Source of the DNA: Lysobacteraceae bacterium
GTDB taxonomy: Bacteria > Pseudomonadota > Gammaproteobacteria > Xanthomonadales > Xanthomonadaceae
DNA length: 64,000 bases
Direction of reading: 5' to 3'
Assembly (NCBI GenBank): GCA_026005075.1
Contig: BPKJ01000003.1
Coordinates: forward strand, 248,001-312,000
This document shows positions 1 through 14,417 of this stretch, piece after piece. The translations under genes and the position numbers were made by a program. The notes under the pieces were generated by a model. It was not told the DNA's origin. It was given only the letters and a program-made list of their open reading frames with translations, and made no database searches. How positions within the stretch are numbered: the first letter of the stretch is position 1; every line of letters begins with the position of its first letter.

Positions 1-1822
<1,822 letters not shown>

Positions 1823-1982
1823 GGTTGCCTTCCGGCCGTCTGCGGGCGCGCAAGTATAGCCATGGACGGGACCGGGCTCGGATCTTGCCCGACGCCCTGC
1901 CCGGCGGCCTTGCCGGCCGCGCCTTGCGCCGCATTCACGAGTGCCGCGCTACGCTGTGCCCCTCTTCGACCGGGAGTTCGTC

Positions 1983-2999
1983 ATGGGCAAGGTACGTGCA
2001 TGGGCAGCCATGGGGCCGCGGCAGCCGCTGCAGCCCTTCGAGTTCGATCCGGGGCCGCTGCCGGCGGGTCAGGTCGAGGTCGCGGTGGAGCATTGCGGCC
2101 TGTGCCATTCCGACCTGTCCCTGCGGGACGATGCCTGGGGCATGAGCCGATTCCCGCTGGTTCCGGGCCACGAGGCGATCGGCACCTTGGTCGCGGTGGG
2201 TGAAGGCGTGCGCGGCCTGCGTCCCGGGCAGCGCGTCGGGGTGGGCTGGAACGCGCACAGCTGCCAGCATTGCGAGACCTGTCTCGACGGTCGCCAGCAT
2301 TTGTGCGCCAGCGTCAGGCCGACCTTGATCGGTCGCCATGGCGCCTTTGCCGAGCGGGTGCGGGTGGATGCGCTGTGGGCGGTGCCGCTGCCGGAGGGGC
2401 TCGATCCGGCCGAGGCGGGGCCGCTGCTTTGCGGCGGCATCACCGTCTTTGCGCCGCTGCGCGAGCTGGCGATCCCGCCGACGGCGCGGGTGGCGGTGGT
2501 CGGCATCGGCGGCCTTGGTCATCTCGCGCTCGCGTTCTCCCGGGCTTGGGGTTGCGAGGTCACCGCGATCACCTCCAGCCCGGCCAAGGTGGCCGAGGCG
2601 CTGGACCTCGGCGCCCACCAGGCGGTGTGCAGCGAGGACCGGTCCGCCCTGAAGCGGCTCTCCGGCCGGTTCGACCTGATCCTGGTCACCGCCAATGCCA
2701 GCCTCGACTGGAACGCGCTGCTGGGCGCGCTCGCCCCCGAGGGGCGGCTGCACGTGGTGGGCGCCGTGCCCGAGCCGATTCCCGTGCCGGCCTTCGCCCT
2801 GATCTCCGGGCAGAAGTCGGTCAGCGGATCGCCCACCGGTTCACGCGGTGCGCTGGCGCAGATGCTCGCGTTTGCGGCCCGTCACCGGATCCTGCCCCGC
2901 AACGAGCACTTCCCGATGTCACAGGTCAATGCGGCGCTGGAACACCTCGCCGCCGGCCGCGCCCGCTACCGGGTGGTGCTGGACGCCGATTTCACCTGA
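1983..2999 (+). CDS. Zinc-dependent alcohol dehydrogenase (MDR family, CAD-like)
   Basis: Medium-chain NAD(P)-dependent alcohol dehydrogenase of about 338 residues. Visible motifs are the catalytic-zinc CGLCHSD and PGHE segments, a structural-zinc lobe with four cysteines in CQHCETCLDGRQHLC, and the Rossmann motif VVGIGGLGHLA. The frame is open further upstream, but ATG 1983 is preceded by GGGAG at good spacing and gives the family N-terminus. The pattern resembles cinnamyl-alcohol or YahK-type aldehyde reductases; the substrate cannot be told. It runs away from the divergent parC and converges on the lipase chaperone gene, 19 bp beyond its end. Confidence 0.85.
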   Translation: MGKVRAWAAMGPRQPLQPFEFDPGPLPAGQVEVAVEHCGLCHSDLSLRDDAWGMSRFPLVPGHEAIGTLVAVGEGVRGLRPGQRVGVGWNAHSCQHCETCLDGRQHLCASVRPTLIGRHGAFAERVRVDALWAVPLPEGLDPAEAGPLLCGGITVFAPLRELAIPPTARVAVVGIGGLGHLALAFSRAWGCEVTAITSSPAKVAEALDLGAHQAVCSEDRSALKRLSGRFDLILVTANASLDWNALLGALAPEGRLHVVGAVPEPIPVPAFALISGQKSVSGSPTGSRGALAQMLAFAARHRILPRNEHFPMSQVNAALEHLAAGRARYRVVLDADFT

Positions 3000-3018
3000 G
3001 CCGCGCCCGGCGAAGGCC

Positions 3019-5616
<2,598 letters not shown>

Positions 5617-7663
5617 ATGCCCAGGAACGCCGCTTGCCCCGGTCGAAGTGGGGCTTTCTCCCGTGTCCTCCGCAGCGCCTATGCCGTTCTGGCCAGTGCC
5701 CTGTTCGCTGCGCTGCCGCCCGCGCAAGCGGCTCAGTGGTGGGCGGGATGCACGCAGGCAGGCGGCACCGCAGGACAGTGCACCGGCTCCGACGTGCACA
5801 TCGGCGAGTGGCAGGGGCCTTTCCACTGCTGGCATGTGACGAACTCGTGTTCCTACGGCATCACTGCCACCGATTGCTGGGTGCGCGGTGGACGCCCCGT
5901 TACCTGTGAGCGCTGCGAGGGCGACCTGCTGCCGTGGAACTTCGATACGGCCCTCGACCTCCTGCAGGCATCAGCCGGGTTGCGCATGCATGCCTGCACC
6001 AACGAGCTCCGAAGCGACACCGGCTGGGGCGCCACGATCAGATCCCTATGCTCGCTGGGCAGTCCGACCTCCACCCAATATCAGCTGGGCATTCCCATCA
6101 TTGAGCACCGTCAGGTCTATTTCGGTGGCACGCGCACGCTCGAGACGGGGTGCAAGGAAGGGTGGTCGCTCGGTGTGGACCTGTCCCGCCAGAGGGAGAT
6201 CAAGGTGCGCTGCCCACCGGGATACGAAGATCTTGGCTACGGCGTCTGTGTGCGACCGGTTGACGATACCTGTCCGGTGGGCAATCCGGTGGCCCCGGGC
6301 TCCGGCAGCAAGCTGCATACCGAGGTGGATTTCGAGGTCGATGCACACCCCTTGCTGCGTCTGCAACGCACCTACAACAGCGGTGGATTCTATGTGCCGA
6401 TCGGCGAGTATCCGCAGGATGCCAATGCGGGGCAGCTTGGCTTCTACTGGCGCACCAACTTCGACCTGCGCCTTTGGCGAAACTATGTTTCTGCGATCCC
6501 GATCCAGGCCCAGCGCGCCGATGGGCGGGTGGTGAGTTTCAATGCTTTTGGCGAAGAGCTTCAAAAGATCAACGGTCGTGCGGCCTTGCGTCTGGAGTCG
6601 CTGACCGATGCCAACGGGAATCCGGTCGGGTGGCGGCTGTTCGACGAAAGCGACCGTATCGAGACCTACAACGCCGCCGGGCGATTGGTCCGCATCGAGA
6701 ACAAGGACGGCCAGTTCGTGGATCTGGCCTACGACGGCGACGGCCGGCTGCATGCCGTCACCGACGAGCGTGGGCGGTCGATCACCTTCGACTATCTCCA
6801 TGGGCGGCTGAACGCCGCGCACTTTCCGGACGGACAGGTGGCCTGGTATCGCTTCGACGAGAAAAATCGGCTGATCGAGGTCCGCTACGGGAGCGACGGC
6901 ATGCGTGCCTATCGCTACGAGCATCCCACGCGTCAACATCTGTTGACCGGGATCGTCGATGAGCGCGGGGTGCTGGTGGCGTCCTACGAATACGACGAGC
7001 GCGGTCGCGTCGTGCGGTCGCTCAATGCGCCCGGTGTCGCGGACGGTACGATCAACCGGCGCACCTACAGCTACGCCAGCAACGGCGATGTGACGATGGT
7101 CGATCCGCTTGGCACGCCGACCACGTTCGTGATGACGACCCAAAAGGGCGTCCGGCGGGTGGCTTCGTTTTCCCAGCCCTGCCCGACCTGCGGCGGTTCC
7201 TCGCAACAGCAAAGGGTGTACGACGCCCGCGGCTACCTGGCGCAGGTGACGGATTTCCGCGGTGTGGTGCGCAGCTTTCAGCGTGACGGGCTTGGCCGCG
7301 AGGTCCTTGTGACGGAAGTTGCGAACGGCCTGCCCGGGATGCCGGCCTGTCCTGCGTTACTGCCGAACTGCGAAGAGGCCCGGCGGAGCACCCGCACGAT
7401 ATGGTCTCCGGTGTGGAACGTGCCCGTGAAGCGCGAGCGGCTGGACGCGCAGGGCGCGGTCGTGTCGATCTGGCAACAGGCGCTCAATGAGAGGGGCCAG
7501 ATCACAGCGCGCTGCGAATACGACCCTGCGCAAGACGCGGCGACCCGCTACGAGTGCGGAACCCAGGCCAATGCGCCCGAAGGCGTCCGCCAGACGCGCT
7601 GGATCTATTGCAACGCGGCCGACAGCAGCGCGCCCGACCCCATCGGAGACGTGGCCGAGGATG

Positions 7664-8425
7664 AATTGGACGTAGTTCCTGGATCGAGATCTGCTTGAGA
7701 AGCTTGTACAGCAAGGGTTGCAGGTTCTCGTGCCGATGATTGAACCGGTAGCAAACTTCGGCCAGGTACAGGTGGAAGTATTGCCGGGGCACGCCACGGT
7801 ACATGTAGAGCCAGTTCTTGGCGTAGCTCCAGAAGCCCTCGATGCCGTTGATGTGATCTCGCCCGGCAGGCCGACCCTTCTCCTTGCGGATCATCACGTG
7901 TTCGCCGCGCAGCTTCAGCGTGGCATAGGCCTGCCACTCGTCGGTGTAGTAGAGCGCGCCTTCCCGGGTGTGCGCCTCGATCTCGCGCATGACCGATGCC
8001 CGGTCATGGGCCGGGATCGGCATCGCCTTGACGCAGCCGTTGCGCTTGACGAGCCCGAACACGATCACCTTGCCCGCAGCGCCCCAGCCCCGCTTGCCCT
8101 TGCGGGCGCCACCGAAGGTGGTCTCGTCGCACTCGATGGCGCCTTCGAACGGCTCGCGCAGTTGCTCCACCAGCGCACAGCAGCCACGCACCAGTCGGTA
8201 GAACCGCTCCCGCGAGACCGCGCTGGTATCGGACAGGAACCGCTGCCGGTACGATGGCACGCCCAGCACGAACAACTCCAGCAGGCGTCCCTTCGTCGCT
8301 GTGGGCAGTCGTACCGAGTCCCACACCGACGTCCACGTGAAACGCAGCCCGCAGGCGCGGCACTTCAGACGTCCATCCCCCAGGCGATAGTGCCGACAAC
8401 CTGCACATCCGGGACATCGCTTCAT
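7664..8425 (-). CDS. IS1595-family transposase (ISXO2-like)
   Basis: DDE transposase. The N-terminus carries a zinc ribbon (CPGC, later CRACG), and the catalytic domain shows ECDETTFGG, YYTDEWQAY and the NGIEGFWSYAK segment typical of the family. ATG 8425 follows GAGAGG at good spacing; a TTG two codons upstream is possible. The family-like sequence ends near KQISIQELRPI, about where the Rhs sequence starts, so the true stop may be lost or supplied by the flank. The open frame continues antisense into Rhs DNA as an artefact. Confidence 0.8.
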
Positions 8426-8468
8426 GACCAAATCCTCTCAGATTTGGTCCGGTTTGCTGCAAAAAGGT
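7664..8468 (-). mobile_element. IS1595-family insertion sequence inside Rhs copy 1
   Basis: Foreign block splitting the Rhs frame between DVAEDELD and CPRPGLVRR. It encodes one DDE transposase on the minus strand. The right end is near the sequence GTTTGCTGCAAAAAGG (8452-8467). I could not find a matching inverted repeat at the left end, nor a clear 8-bp target duplication, so the left boundary is approximate and may be truncated. Confidence 0.75.
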
Positions 8469-8939
8469 TGCCCGCGCCCAGGTCTGGTACGCCGTATCGA
8501 CGGACCGCGCACCGATGTCGACGACTGGACCACGATCGAGTACTACACGGAATCCGACGCCGGTTGCGGCACGGGAGGCGAATGCCGTTTCCGTGCCGGC
8601 GACGTGCGTCGCATCGTGAATGCGCTGGGTCACGAGACCGTGTACCTGGCCTACGACGGCGCCGGTCGCTGGCTGCGCAGCCGTGATGCGAACGGAGTGA
8701 TCACGGATCGCACCTACCATGCGCGTGGCTGGTTGGCCAGCTTCACGGTCCGTGCCAATGCGGACGGCAGTCCTAGCACCGAGGATGCCACGACCCGCAT
8801 CGAGTACTCGCCCACGGGCAAGGTGGTTGCTGTGACGGATCCGGACGGGGTGAGGATGCGGTACGCCTACGATGAGGCGGACCGTCTGGTGCGGATCTGC
8901 GATGCCACGGGCAATGCCCGCTGCACGCGTGGCAACCGG

Positions 8940-10755
8940 ATCGAGTACACGCTGGACGCGGCGGGCAACCGGGTGGTGGAGCGGGTTTTCGATCGCACGA
9001 ACACGCTGCGTCGGCGTCTGGCGCGGCAGTTCGACGCCTTGGGTCGTCTCGACCGGGCGCGCGATGCGCTGGATGCGAGCGGGCAGCCGCTGGCTGGGGA
9101 GGCGCTGGGCGATCCCCAGCAAGGGCGCGTGACTGCGGACTTCGAGTACGACGCGAACGGCAACCGGATCGGCGAGGTCGATGGACGGGGCGTGCGCGGT
9201 CGGCAGGTGTACGACCCGCTGAACCGTCTGATTGCCACGATCCAGGACTACGGCGGCACGGATCCTGACACGGCCGACGCCACGACGCGTTTTGGCTACG
9301 ACGCGCTGGACCATCTGCGCACGGTGACCGACCCGAACGGTCTGGTGACGCGCTACGAGTACGACGGTCTGGGCAATCAGACAGCGCTCATCAGCCCCGA
9401 CACCGGGGTCACCCGCCTCACCCATGACGCAGCGGGCAACGTGCTTGCGCCGGACCGATGCGCGAGGGATCACGGCGCGGCTGGAGTACGACGCCCTCAA
9501 CCGTCTGCTTGCGGTGCGCTATCCGGATCCTGGGCAAGACCAGCGCTACGAGTACGACACCGTGGCGGCGGACTGTCCGTCGCATGGGGTTTATGCCAAG
9601 GGCCGGCTGACGGGCTTTGCCGATGAATCGGGCAGCACGCGGCTGTGCTACGACCTTCGCGGCAGGGTTGTGCGGAAGGTTCAGGTGACGGGCAACCGTA
9701 CCTTGCGGGTGAACTACAGCTACAGCCGGAGCGGTCGGCTGCGGGTGGTGAAGTACCCGTCGGGCCTGTCGGTGCGGTACCGGTACGATGCGACGGGTCG
9801 GGTCAAGCAGGTGGACTGGAGGCCGCGCGGGTCCGGGGACTGGCAGCCGCTGCTGACGCAGGTGGAGTGGCTGCCATTTGGGCCGGTGGAGGAGCTGCAT
9901 TTTCCGCAGCGTACGCAGAGGCGGGAGTACGATCTGAACTACGGGATTGCGGCGATCGATGCGGCGGGGGGCTTGAGTCTGGGTTTTGAGCTGGACGTGC
10001 AGGGCAACCCGGTTGCGGTGGCCTCGCCGAGGGGAGGGCCGGTGGTGGCGGAGTACCGCTACGATGCGCTGCAACGGCTGCGGGAGGTGGTGCTGGGTGG
10101 GGAGGTGGAGGAGCGTTACCGCTACGACCGCACCGGCAATCGGATGTCGGAGGAGGTGGGGGGTGGTGAGCCCGTTGCCTACCGGTATGCGGCGGACAGC
10201 CATCGTCTGCAGGAGGTGGGGACGCACCGTTACGGCTACGATGCGAACGGCAACCTGGTCGAGGGCATCGTGCGCGGGGTGGGTGGCACGCTCGAGGTGG
10301 GTGCGCACAACCGGCCGCGTGGCTGGAGGCTGCCGAATGGGAGCGGGCAATGGCGTCACAACGCGCGGGGCGAGCGGGTGTGGGTGGAAGCGCGCGGCGG
10401 GATGGGCGGGGTGGCTCGGTTGCGGGAGCGGATCGTGCACGATGAATCCGGTCGGCGGCTGGAGACGCGGCGCTTGCAGCCGGACTCGGTGCAGAGCCTG
10501 ATCTGGCTGGATCAGCTGCCGGTTGCGGTGGTGCAGGACGGCGTGGTGCATGCCATCGAGGCCGACCATCTGGGCACGCCGAGGCTGGCCAGGGATCTGG
10601 CCACGGGAGAGGTGAGCTGGCGCTGGGACTTCTTCGGCAGTGCCTTTGGAGGGCATGCTGCCGAGAACCGGGGCCTGGACCTCGCCCTGCGGTTTCCCGG
10701 GCAGTACCATGACCCGGCGACGGGGCTGCATTACAACTACTTCCGGGACTATGAT
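8940..10755 (+). repeat. Rhs core direct repeat (copy 1 of 3)
   Basis: This stretch recurs almost unchanged in the two orphan copies: 13086-14052 matches 9788-10754, and 15087-16793 matches 8938-10754 apart from a 114-bp deletion. The repeats are head-to-tail on the plus strand and differ by scattered substitutions. They encode the last YD repeats and the Rhs core up to the conserved tip boundary, so recombination between them could swap tips. Confidence 0.9.
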
Positions 10756-10866
10756 CCCAAGCACCGGGCGGTACGTCGCAGAGCGATCCGATTGGGTTGG
10801 ATGGCGGAATCAACACATACGCATACGTATTCGGAAACCCACTTGGCCTGGTGGATCCGATGGGTT

Positions 10867-11297
10867 TAGCAGCTCAAGGTTCCTGTTGTTCTCGTGCAAT
10901 GAACGCCGGCCTTAATCGAAATGCCGGCGACTCCAGCCAAACTGACCGTGGCTTCGTTGCTTGCTGCGACGGGAAAAAGTTTGCTTGTTACTCCGTCGAT
11001 TCAACCAGAGTCACAGACCCAGTTGCGCACTTCGCAATTGAGAACTGCGGCCGTTCTCATGAGTTTGACCACTTTGAGGAGGTGACATGCCCTCGCTGTG
11101 ACGTGAGCCGACCTGGGCGTGACAATCCAAATCCTGGTTACGCGAGAGAGCAGGAGTGTTCTGCGCGACGAGTTCAAGCGACATGTTTAGAAGCAGCTCT
11201 GCGACAATGCACAACAGTCACTTGTCGTAGCCAAGTAAGTGGCGAGCTGAATCGCATACGTTCAGAAATGCGGGATACCTATTGCGGGTGGCCGTGA
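10867..11297 (+). other. Rhs tip 1: putative HExxH zinc-dependent toxin domain
   Basis: About 142 residues after the boundary motif DPMGL, unrelated to the tips of copies 2 and 3 and lower in GC than the scaffold. An HEFDH motif (codons 11058-11072) fits HExxH zinc peptidases. A downstream [11 protein letters not shown] segment offers a Glu that could be the third ligand. Ten or more cysteines suggest a disulfide-rich, envelope or extracellular protein. Toxicity is inferred from position and from the overlapping partner gene. Confidence 0.6.
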
Positions 11298-11602
11298 TGT
11301 GGAAGAATTTCATTGGAGTTGCGTTGACTTCGTTCTTAGCTAGTCTTTCCGGCTGTTCAGCCACAGGAAAAACATCTGATCTGCCTTGCCTGGTTGATGA
11401 ACTTTCTGACGAAGAGATTCGTCGCCGAGTAGTTGCATATCTCGAGGGGCGCACCACCCATGATCTAGGAAAGGCGGGAGTCGTTCTCCGGCGAAGCAGG
11501 TGTGCGGCAAGCGCGACAGTTTTTTGGTACGCAGCTCCGCCGGACAGCGAGACTCGCCTTGCGATTGACCGCAACGGGGTCGTCGGCGCGCCAAGGGATT
11601 GA
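11297..11602 (+). CDS. Putative lipoprotein immunity protein for Rhs tip 1
   Basis: Small protein of 101 residues with a lipoprotein signal peptide (hydrophobic stretch then lipobox SLSGC, acylated Cys at about residue 18). The ATG overlaps the Rhs stop codon as TGATG, the usual arrangement of toxin and immunity genes. I do not recognise the mature domain. A periplasmic lipoprotein would protect against a toxin acting in the periplasm. The function is inferred from position only. Confidence 0.6.
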   Translation: MWKNFIGVALTSFLASLSGCSATGKTSDLPCLVDELSDEEIRRRVVAYLEGRTTHDLGKAGVVLRRSRCAASATVFWYAAPPDSETRLAIDRNGVVGAPRD

Positions 11603-11610
11603 AGAAGCTG

Positions 11611-11750
11611 TTGAACCACCCCGGGAACTCCGGAGACTCGTTGGTGTGAGTCACGCCGCCCTGGCAAGCTCACGCTGCTGTTGATAGTAAACGGCTTCTG
11701 CTTCCACCGGCGGGATGTCCCCGATCGGCCCCAGCAGGCGCTTGTGGTTG
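11611..11750 (-). mobile_element. Remnant of IS3-family element (right end, orfB C-terminus)
   Basis: The minus strand encodes the last residues of an IS3-family OrfB: NHKRLLGPIGDIPPVEAEA, then YYQQQRELARAA and a stop at 11651. This is followed by an inverted-repeat-like end TGAACCACCCCGGGAACTCC from 11612. It is cut off at 11750 by the IS407-group element. Confidence 0.75.
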
Positions 11751-11818
11751 TGACCTGCCGGGCGATTTTCGGACCAGCTGAATCGTGAGAGGATGGCTCC
11801 CGACAGAGCGAGGAGCCC

Positions 11819-12082
11819 ATGCGCAAGTCCCGATTCACCGAAGACCAGATGGTCAAGATCCTCCGCGAGGCCGACAAGGCGCCGGTAGCGGAAGTGGCGA
11901 AGAAGCACGGCATCAGCGAGCAGACGCTGTACCTGTGGCGCAAGCGATATGGCCAGCTCGAAGCGGCCGACGTCAAGGTGCTTCGCAGCCTCCAGCAGGA
12001 GAACGCCCGGCTGAAGAAGCTCCTGGCCGAGCGCGACCTCGAGATCGAGGTCATGAAGGAGATCACGGCAAAAAAATGGTGA
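11819..12082 (+). CDS. IS3-family transposase OrfA
   Basis: 87-residue helix-turn-helix protein beginning MRKSRFTEDQMVKILREAD, with a C-terminal leucine-zipper-like stretch, as in the IS407 group. A run of seven A (12070-12076) lies just before its stop. A -1 slip there would join it to OrfB and make the active OrfAB transposase, as known for IS3 elements. Confidence 0.9.
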   Translation: MRKSRFTEDQMVKILREADKAPVAEVAKKHGISEQTLYLWRKRYGQLEAADVKVLRSLQQENARLKKLLAERDLEIEVMKEITAKKW

Positions 12083-12936
12083 GCGCGCCGGAGCGGCGAG
12101 CGCTGGTTCCGGTCATGACCGATCGGGGCATCAGCGTTCGACGCGCCTGCGCGCTGCTGTCCGTCGCCCGTTCCACTGTCGGCTACGTGCCGGCCCAACC
12201 CGCCAAGGACGCGCCTGTGATCGAGCGGATGCGGCACTACGCCGCCATGTACCCACGGTTCGGCTATCGCCGGATTCACGTCTATCTGGAGCGCGAAGGC
12301 TTCAGGCTCGGATGGGACCGGATGCTCAGGCTCTGGCAGCTCGCCAGGCTGCAGGTGCCGAAGAAACGGCCGCGCAAGCGTCTTGCTGCCTCGCGGCCGC
12401 GGCCCTTGCCTGCGAGCGGTCCGAACCAGGTCTGGGCGTATGACTTCGTGTTCGATGCCTGCGCCAACGGACAGCCGCTGAAGTGCCTCGTCATCACCGA
12501 CGAGTGGACGCATGAGGCTCTGCAGATCGACGTGCAGGGCAGCATCCGGTCGAGGCGGGTCATCGACGTCCTGTCCAAGCTCGTCAGCGAACATGGCGCG
12601 CCTCGCTACCTGCGATCCGACAATGGCCCGGAGTTCGTCAGCCACGCGATTCTCCGCTGGCTGCAGGAGACGGGGATTGAGACGGCCTATATCGAACCGG
12701 GCAAGCCTTGGCAGAATGGCACGGCGGAAAGCCTCAACGGCAAGTTCCGCGACGAGTGCCTGAGCATGGAGTGGTTCCGCAACCGCACCGAGGCTCGGGT
12801 CATTATCGAAACCTGGCGGCAGCACTACAACGAGGATCGGCCCCATTCGAGCCTCGGGTACCGCACGCCGAAGCAGTTCAAGGACGAAGACAAGCAGCGA
12901 GAGCAAGCATCAACCCACCGAGCCAGCCTCAACTAA
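12076..12936 (+). CDS. IS3-family transposase OrfB (DDE catalytic subunit)
   Basis: 286 residues from an ATG overlapping the slippery A-run; the frame is -1 relative to orfA. It contains the HTH_21-like YPRFGYRRIHVYL segment and an rve integrase core with WAYDFVFD (first Asp), LRSDNGPEF (second Asp) and NGTAESLNGKFRDE (Glu). It looks intact. It is normally expressed as the OrfAB fusion through programmed frameshifting rather than as a separate protein. Confidence 0.9.
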   Translation: MVSAPERRALVPVMTDRGISVRRACALLSVARSTVGYVPAQPAKDAPVIERMRHYAAMYPRFGYRRIHVYLEREGFRLGWDRMLRLWQLARLQVPKKRPRKRLAASRPRPLPASGPNQVWAYDFVFDACANGQPLKCLVITDEWTHEALQIDVQGSIRSRRVIDVLSKLVSEHGAPRYLRSDNGPEFVSHAILRWLQETGIETAYIEPGKPWQNGTAESLNGKFRDECLSMEWFRNRTEARVIIETWRQHYNEDRPHSSLGYRTPKQFKDEDKQREQASTHRASLN

Positions 12937-12985
12937 TCGGTGGTCCGAAAAAACCCGGCAGGTCACTACGAGCAGGTTTTCCCCA

Positions 12986-13085
12986 TTGTGAACGGCCCCG
13001 TCTCTCCCGGAGGCTCCAAACCTTGAGAGGATGGAGCCATGAGCAACAAATTGACGAGGTACGCACCCGAGGTGCGTGAGCGGGC
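12986..13085 (+). mobile_element. Remnant of IS3-family element (left end, start of orfA)
   Basis: Begins with TGAACGGCCCCGTCTCTCCC, similar to the end at 11612, then an SD (GAGAGG) and an OrfA start at 13039 reading MSNKLTRYAPEVRERAMRR. It fuses at about 13085 into Rhs core sequence through the shared bases GATGCGACGGGT. It is out of frame with Rhs and gives it no start codon. Confidence 0.75.
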
Positions 13086-14417
13086 GATGCGACGGGTCGG
13101 GTCAAGCAGGTGGACTGGAGGCCGCGCGGGTCCGGGGACTGGCAGCCGCTGTTGACGCAGGTGGAGTGGCTGCCATTTGGGCCGGTGGAGGAGCTGCATT
13201 TTCCGCAGCGTACGCAGAGGCGGGAGTACGATCTGAACTACGGGATTGCGGCGATCGATGCGGTGGGGGGCTTGAGTCTGGGTTTTGAGCTGGACGTGCA
13301 GGGCAACCCGGTTGCGGTGGCCTCGCCGAGGGGAGGGCCGGTGGTGGCGGAGTACCGCTACGATGCGCTGCAACGGCTGCGGGAGGTGGTGCTGGGTGGG
13401 GAGGTGGAGGAGCGTTACCGCTACGACCGCACCGGCAATCGGATGTCGGAGGAGGTGGGGGGTGGTGAGCCCGTTGCCTACCGGTATGCGGCGGACAGCC
13501 ATCGTCTGCAGGAGGTGGGGACGCACCGTTACGGCTACGATGCGAACGGCAACCTGGTCGAGGGCATCGTGCGCGGGGTGGGTGGCACGATCGAGGTGGG
13601 TGCGCACAACCGGCCGCGTGGCTGGAGGCTGCCGAATGGAAGCGGGCAATGGCGTCACAACGCGCGGGGCGAGCGGGTGTGGGTGGAAGCGCGCGGCGGG
13701 ATGGGCGGGGTGGCTCGGATGCGGGAGCGTATCGTGCACGATGAATCCGGTCGGCGGCTGGAGACGCGGCGCTTGCAGCCGGACTCGGTGCAGAGCCTGA
13801 TCTGGCTGGATCAGCTGCCGGTTGCGGTGGTGCAGGACGGTGTGGTGCATGCCATCGAGGCCGACCATCTGGGCACGCCGAGGCTGGCCAGGGATCTGGC
13901 CACGGGAGAGGTGAGCTGGCGCTGGGACTTCTACGGCCGTGCCTTCGGAGGGCATGCTGCGGAGAACCGGGGCCTGGACCTCGCCCTGCGGTTTCCCGGG
14001 CAGTACCATGACCCGGCGACGGGGCTGCATTACAACTACTTCCGGGACTATGACCCAAGCACCGGAAGGTATGTGCAGAGTGATCCGATTGGGCTTAAAG
14101 GCGGTGTCAGCACATACGGTTACGTTGGGGGCAGCCCGCTGGTGTTTAGCGATCCGCAAGGGCTCAGAGGAGGACTTTGGGGCTGGTTTTGGGACCTGCT
14201 TATCTCGGAAACTTATGATAATCTGGAAGGAGCCAGAAGAGGGCTTGTTTGCGCGAACAAACTTTGCAAGCGAATCCATCCTCCTGATCAAGCAGATATC
14301 ATCGCTGAGTGTGTCCTGCAGACAAGGGTATCCGATGGAGAGTGGGCATCCGGGACGCTCAACGTTTGTTTTGCAGAATGCACTGCGAGAACTAAGGAGT
14401 GTTTCTCGTGCGAATGA
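13086..14417 (+). pseudogene. Rhs orphan copy 2 (5'-truncated core plus tip 2)
   Basis: Starts abruptly inside the Rhs core (GRVKQVDWRPRGSGDW) after an IS3 left end, so it has no signal peptide or native start; the first in-frame candidate is GTG 13110. The core of about 320 residues is nearly identical to copy 1 but free of its frameshifts, showing the intact boundary YDPSTGRYVQSDPIGLKGG. Tip 2 (about 14160-14414) is short and Cys-rich, with a Trp-rich hydrophobic segment GLWGWFWDLL. I do not recognise its family. The stop overlaps the next ATG. It is best read as a silent tip cassette. Confidence 0.8.

Larger units (their letters stand above)
5617..11297 (+). pseudogene. Rhs/YD-repeat toxin scaffold, copy 1 (IS-interrupted and frameshifted)
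   Basis: Large secreted Rhs protein. ATG 5617 gives a Sec signal peptide ending near PAQAAQ, followed by a Cys-rich domain (residues about 40-215), a DUF6531-like entry (CPVGNPVAPGSGSK) and then YD repeats. The frame is interrupted near 7664-8468 by an IS1595-family element and resumes at CPRPGLVRRIDGPR. Comparison with copies 2 and 3 shows three single-base insertions: C at 9448, T at 10755 and C at 10777. After these the frame reads into the boundary motif [19 protein letters not shown] and a unique tip. The stop TGA (11295-11297) overlaps the ATG of the next gene. No type VI genes are nearby, and the signal peptide argues for Sec export. As it stands it cannot make a full protein. Confidence 0.85.
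11751..12965 (+). mobile_element. IS3-family (IS407 group) insertion sequence, apparently complete
   Basis: Element of 1215 bp. Its ends match as inverted repeats: TGACCTGCCGGG followed by TTTCGGACCA on the left, and the complement ending CCCGGCAGGTCA on the right. It carries orfA and orfB with a slippery A7. The 4-bp flanks (GTTG and CTAC) do not match, so no target duplication is visible. Both flanks belong to ends of another IS3-type element. Confidence 0.85.

Noticed and set aside
11297-11602. The lipoprotein after Rhs copy 1 taken as part of the adjacent IS remnant
   Set aside because: Its ATG overlaps the Rhs stop, it has a proper lipobox, and the IS3 end begins only after its stop codon.
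12060-12085. orfA/orfB frame change read as a mutation
   Set aside because: The A7 run and -1 offset are the programmed frameshift site normal for IS3-family elements.
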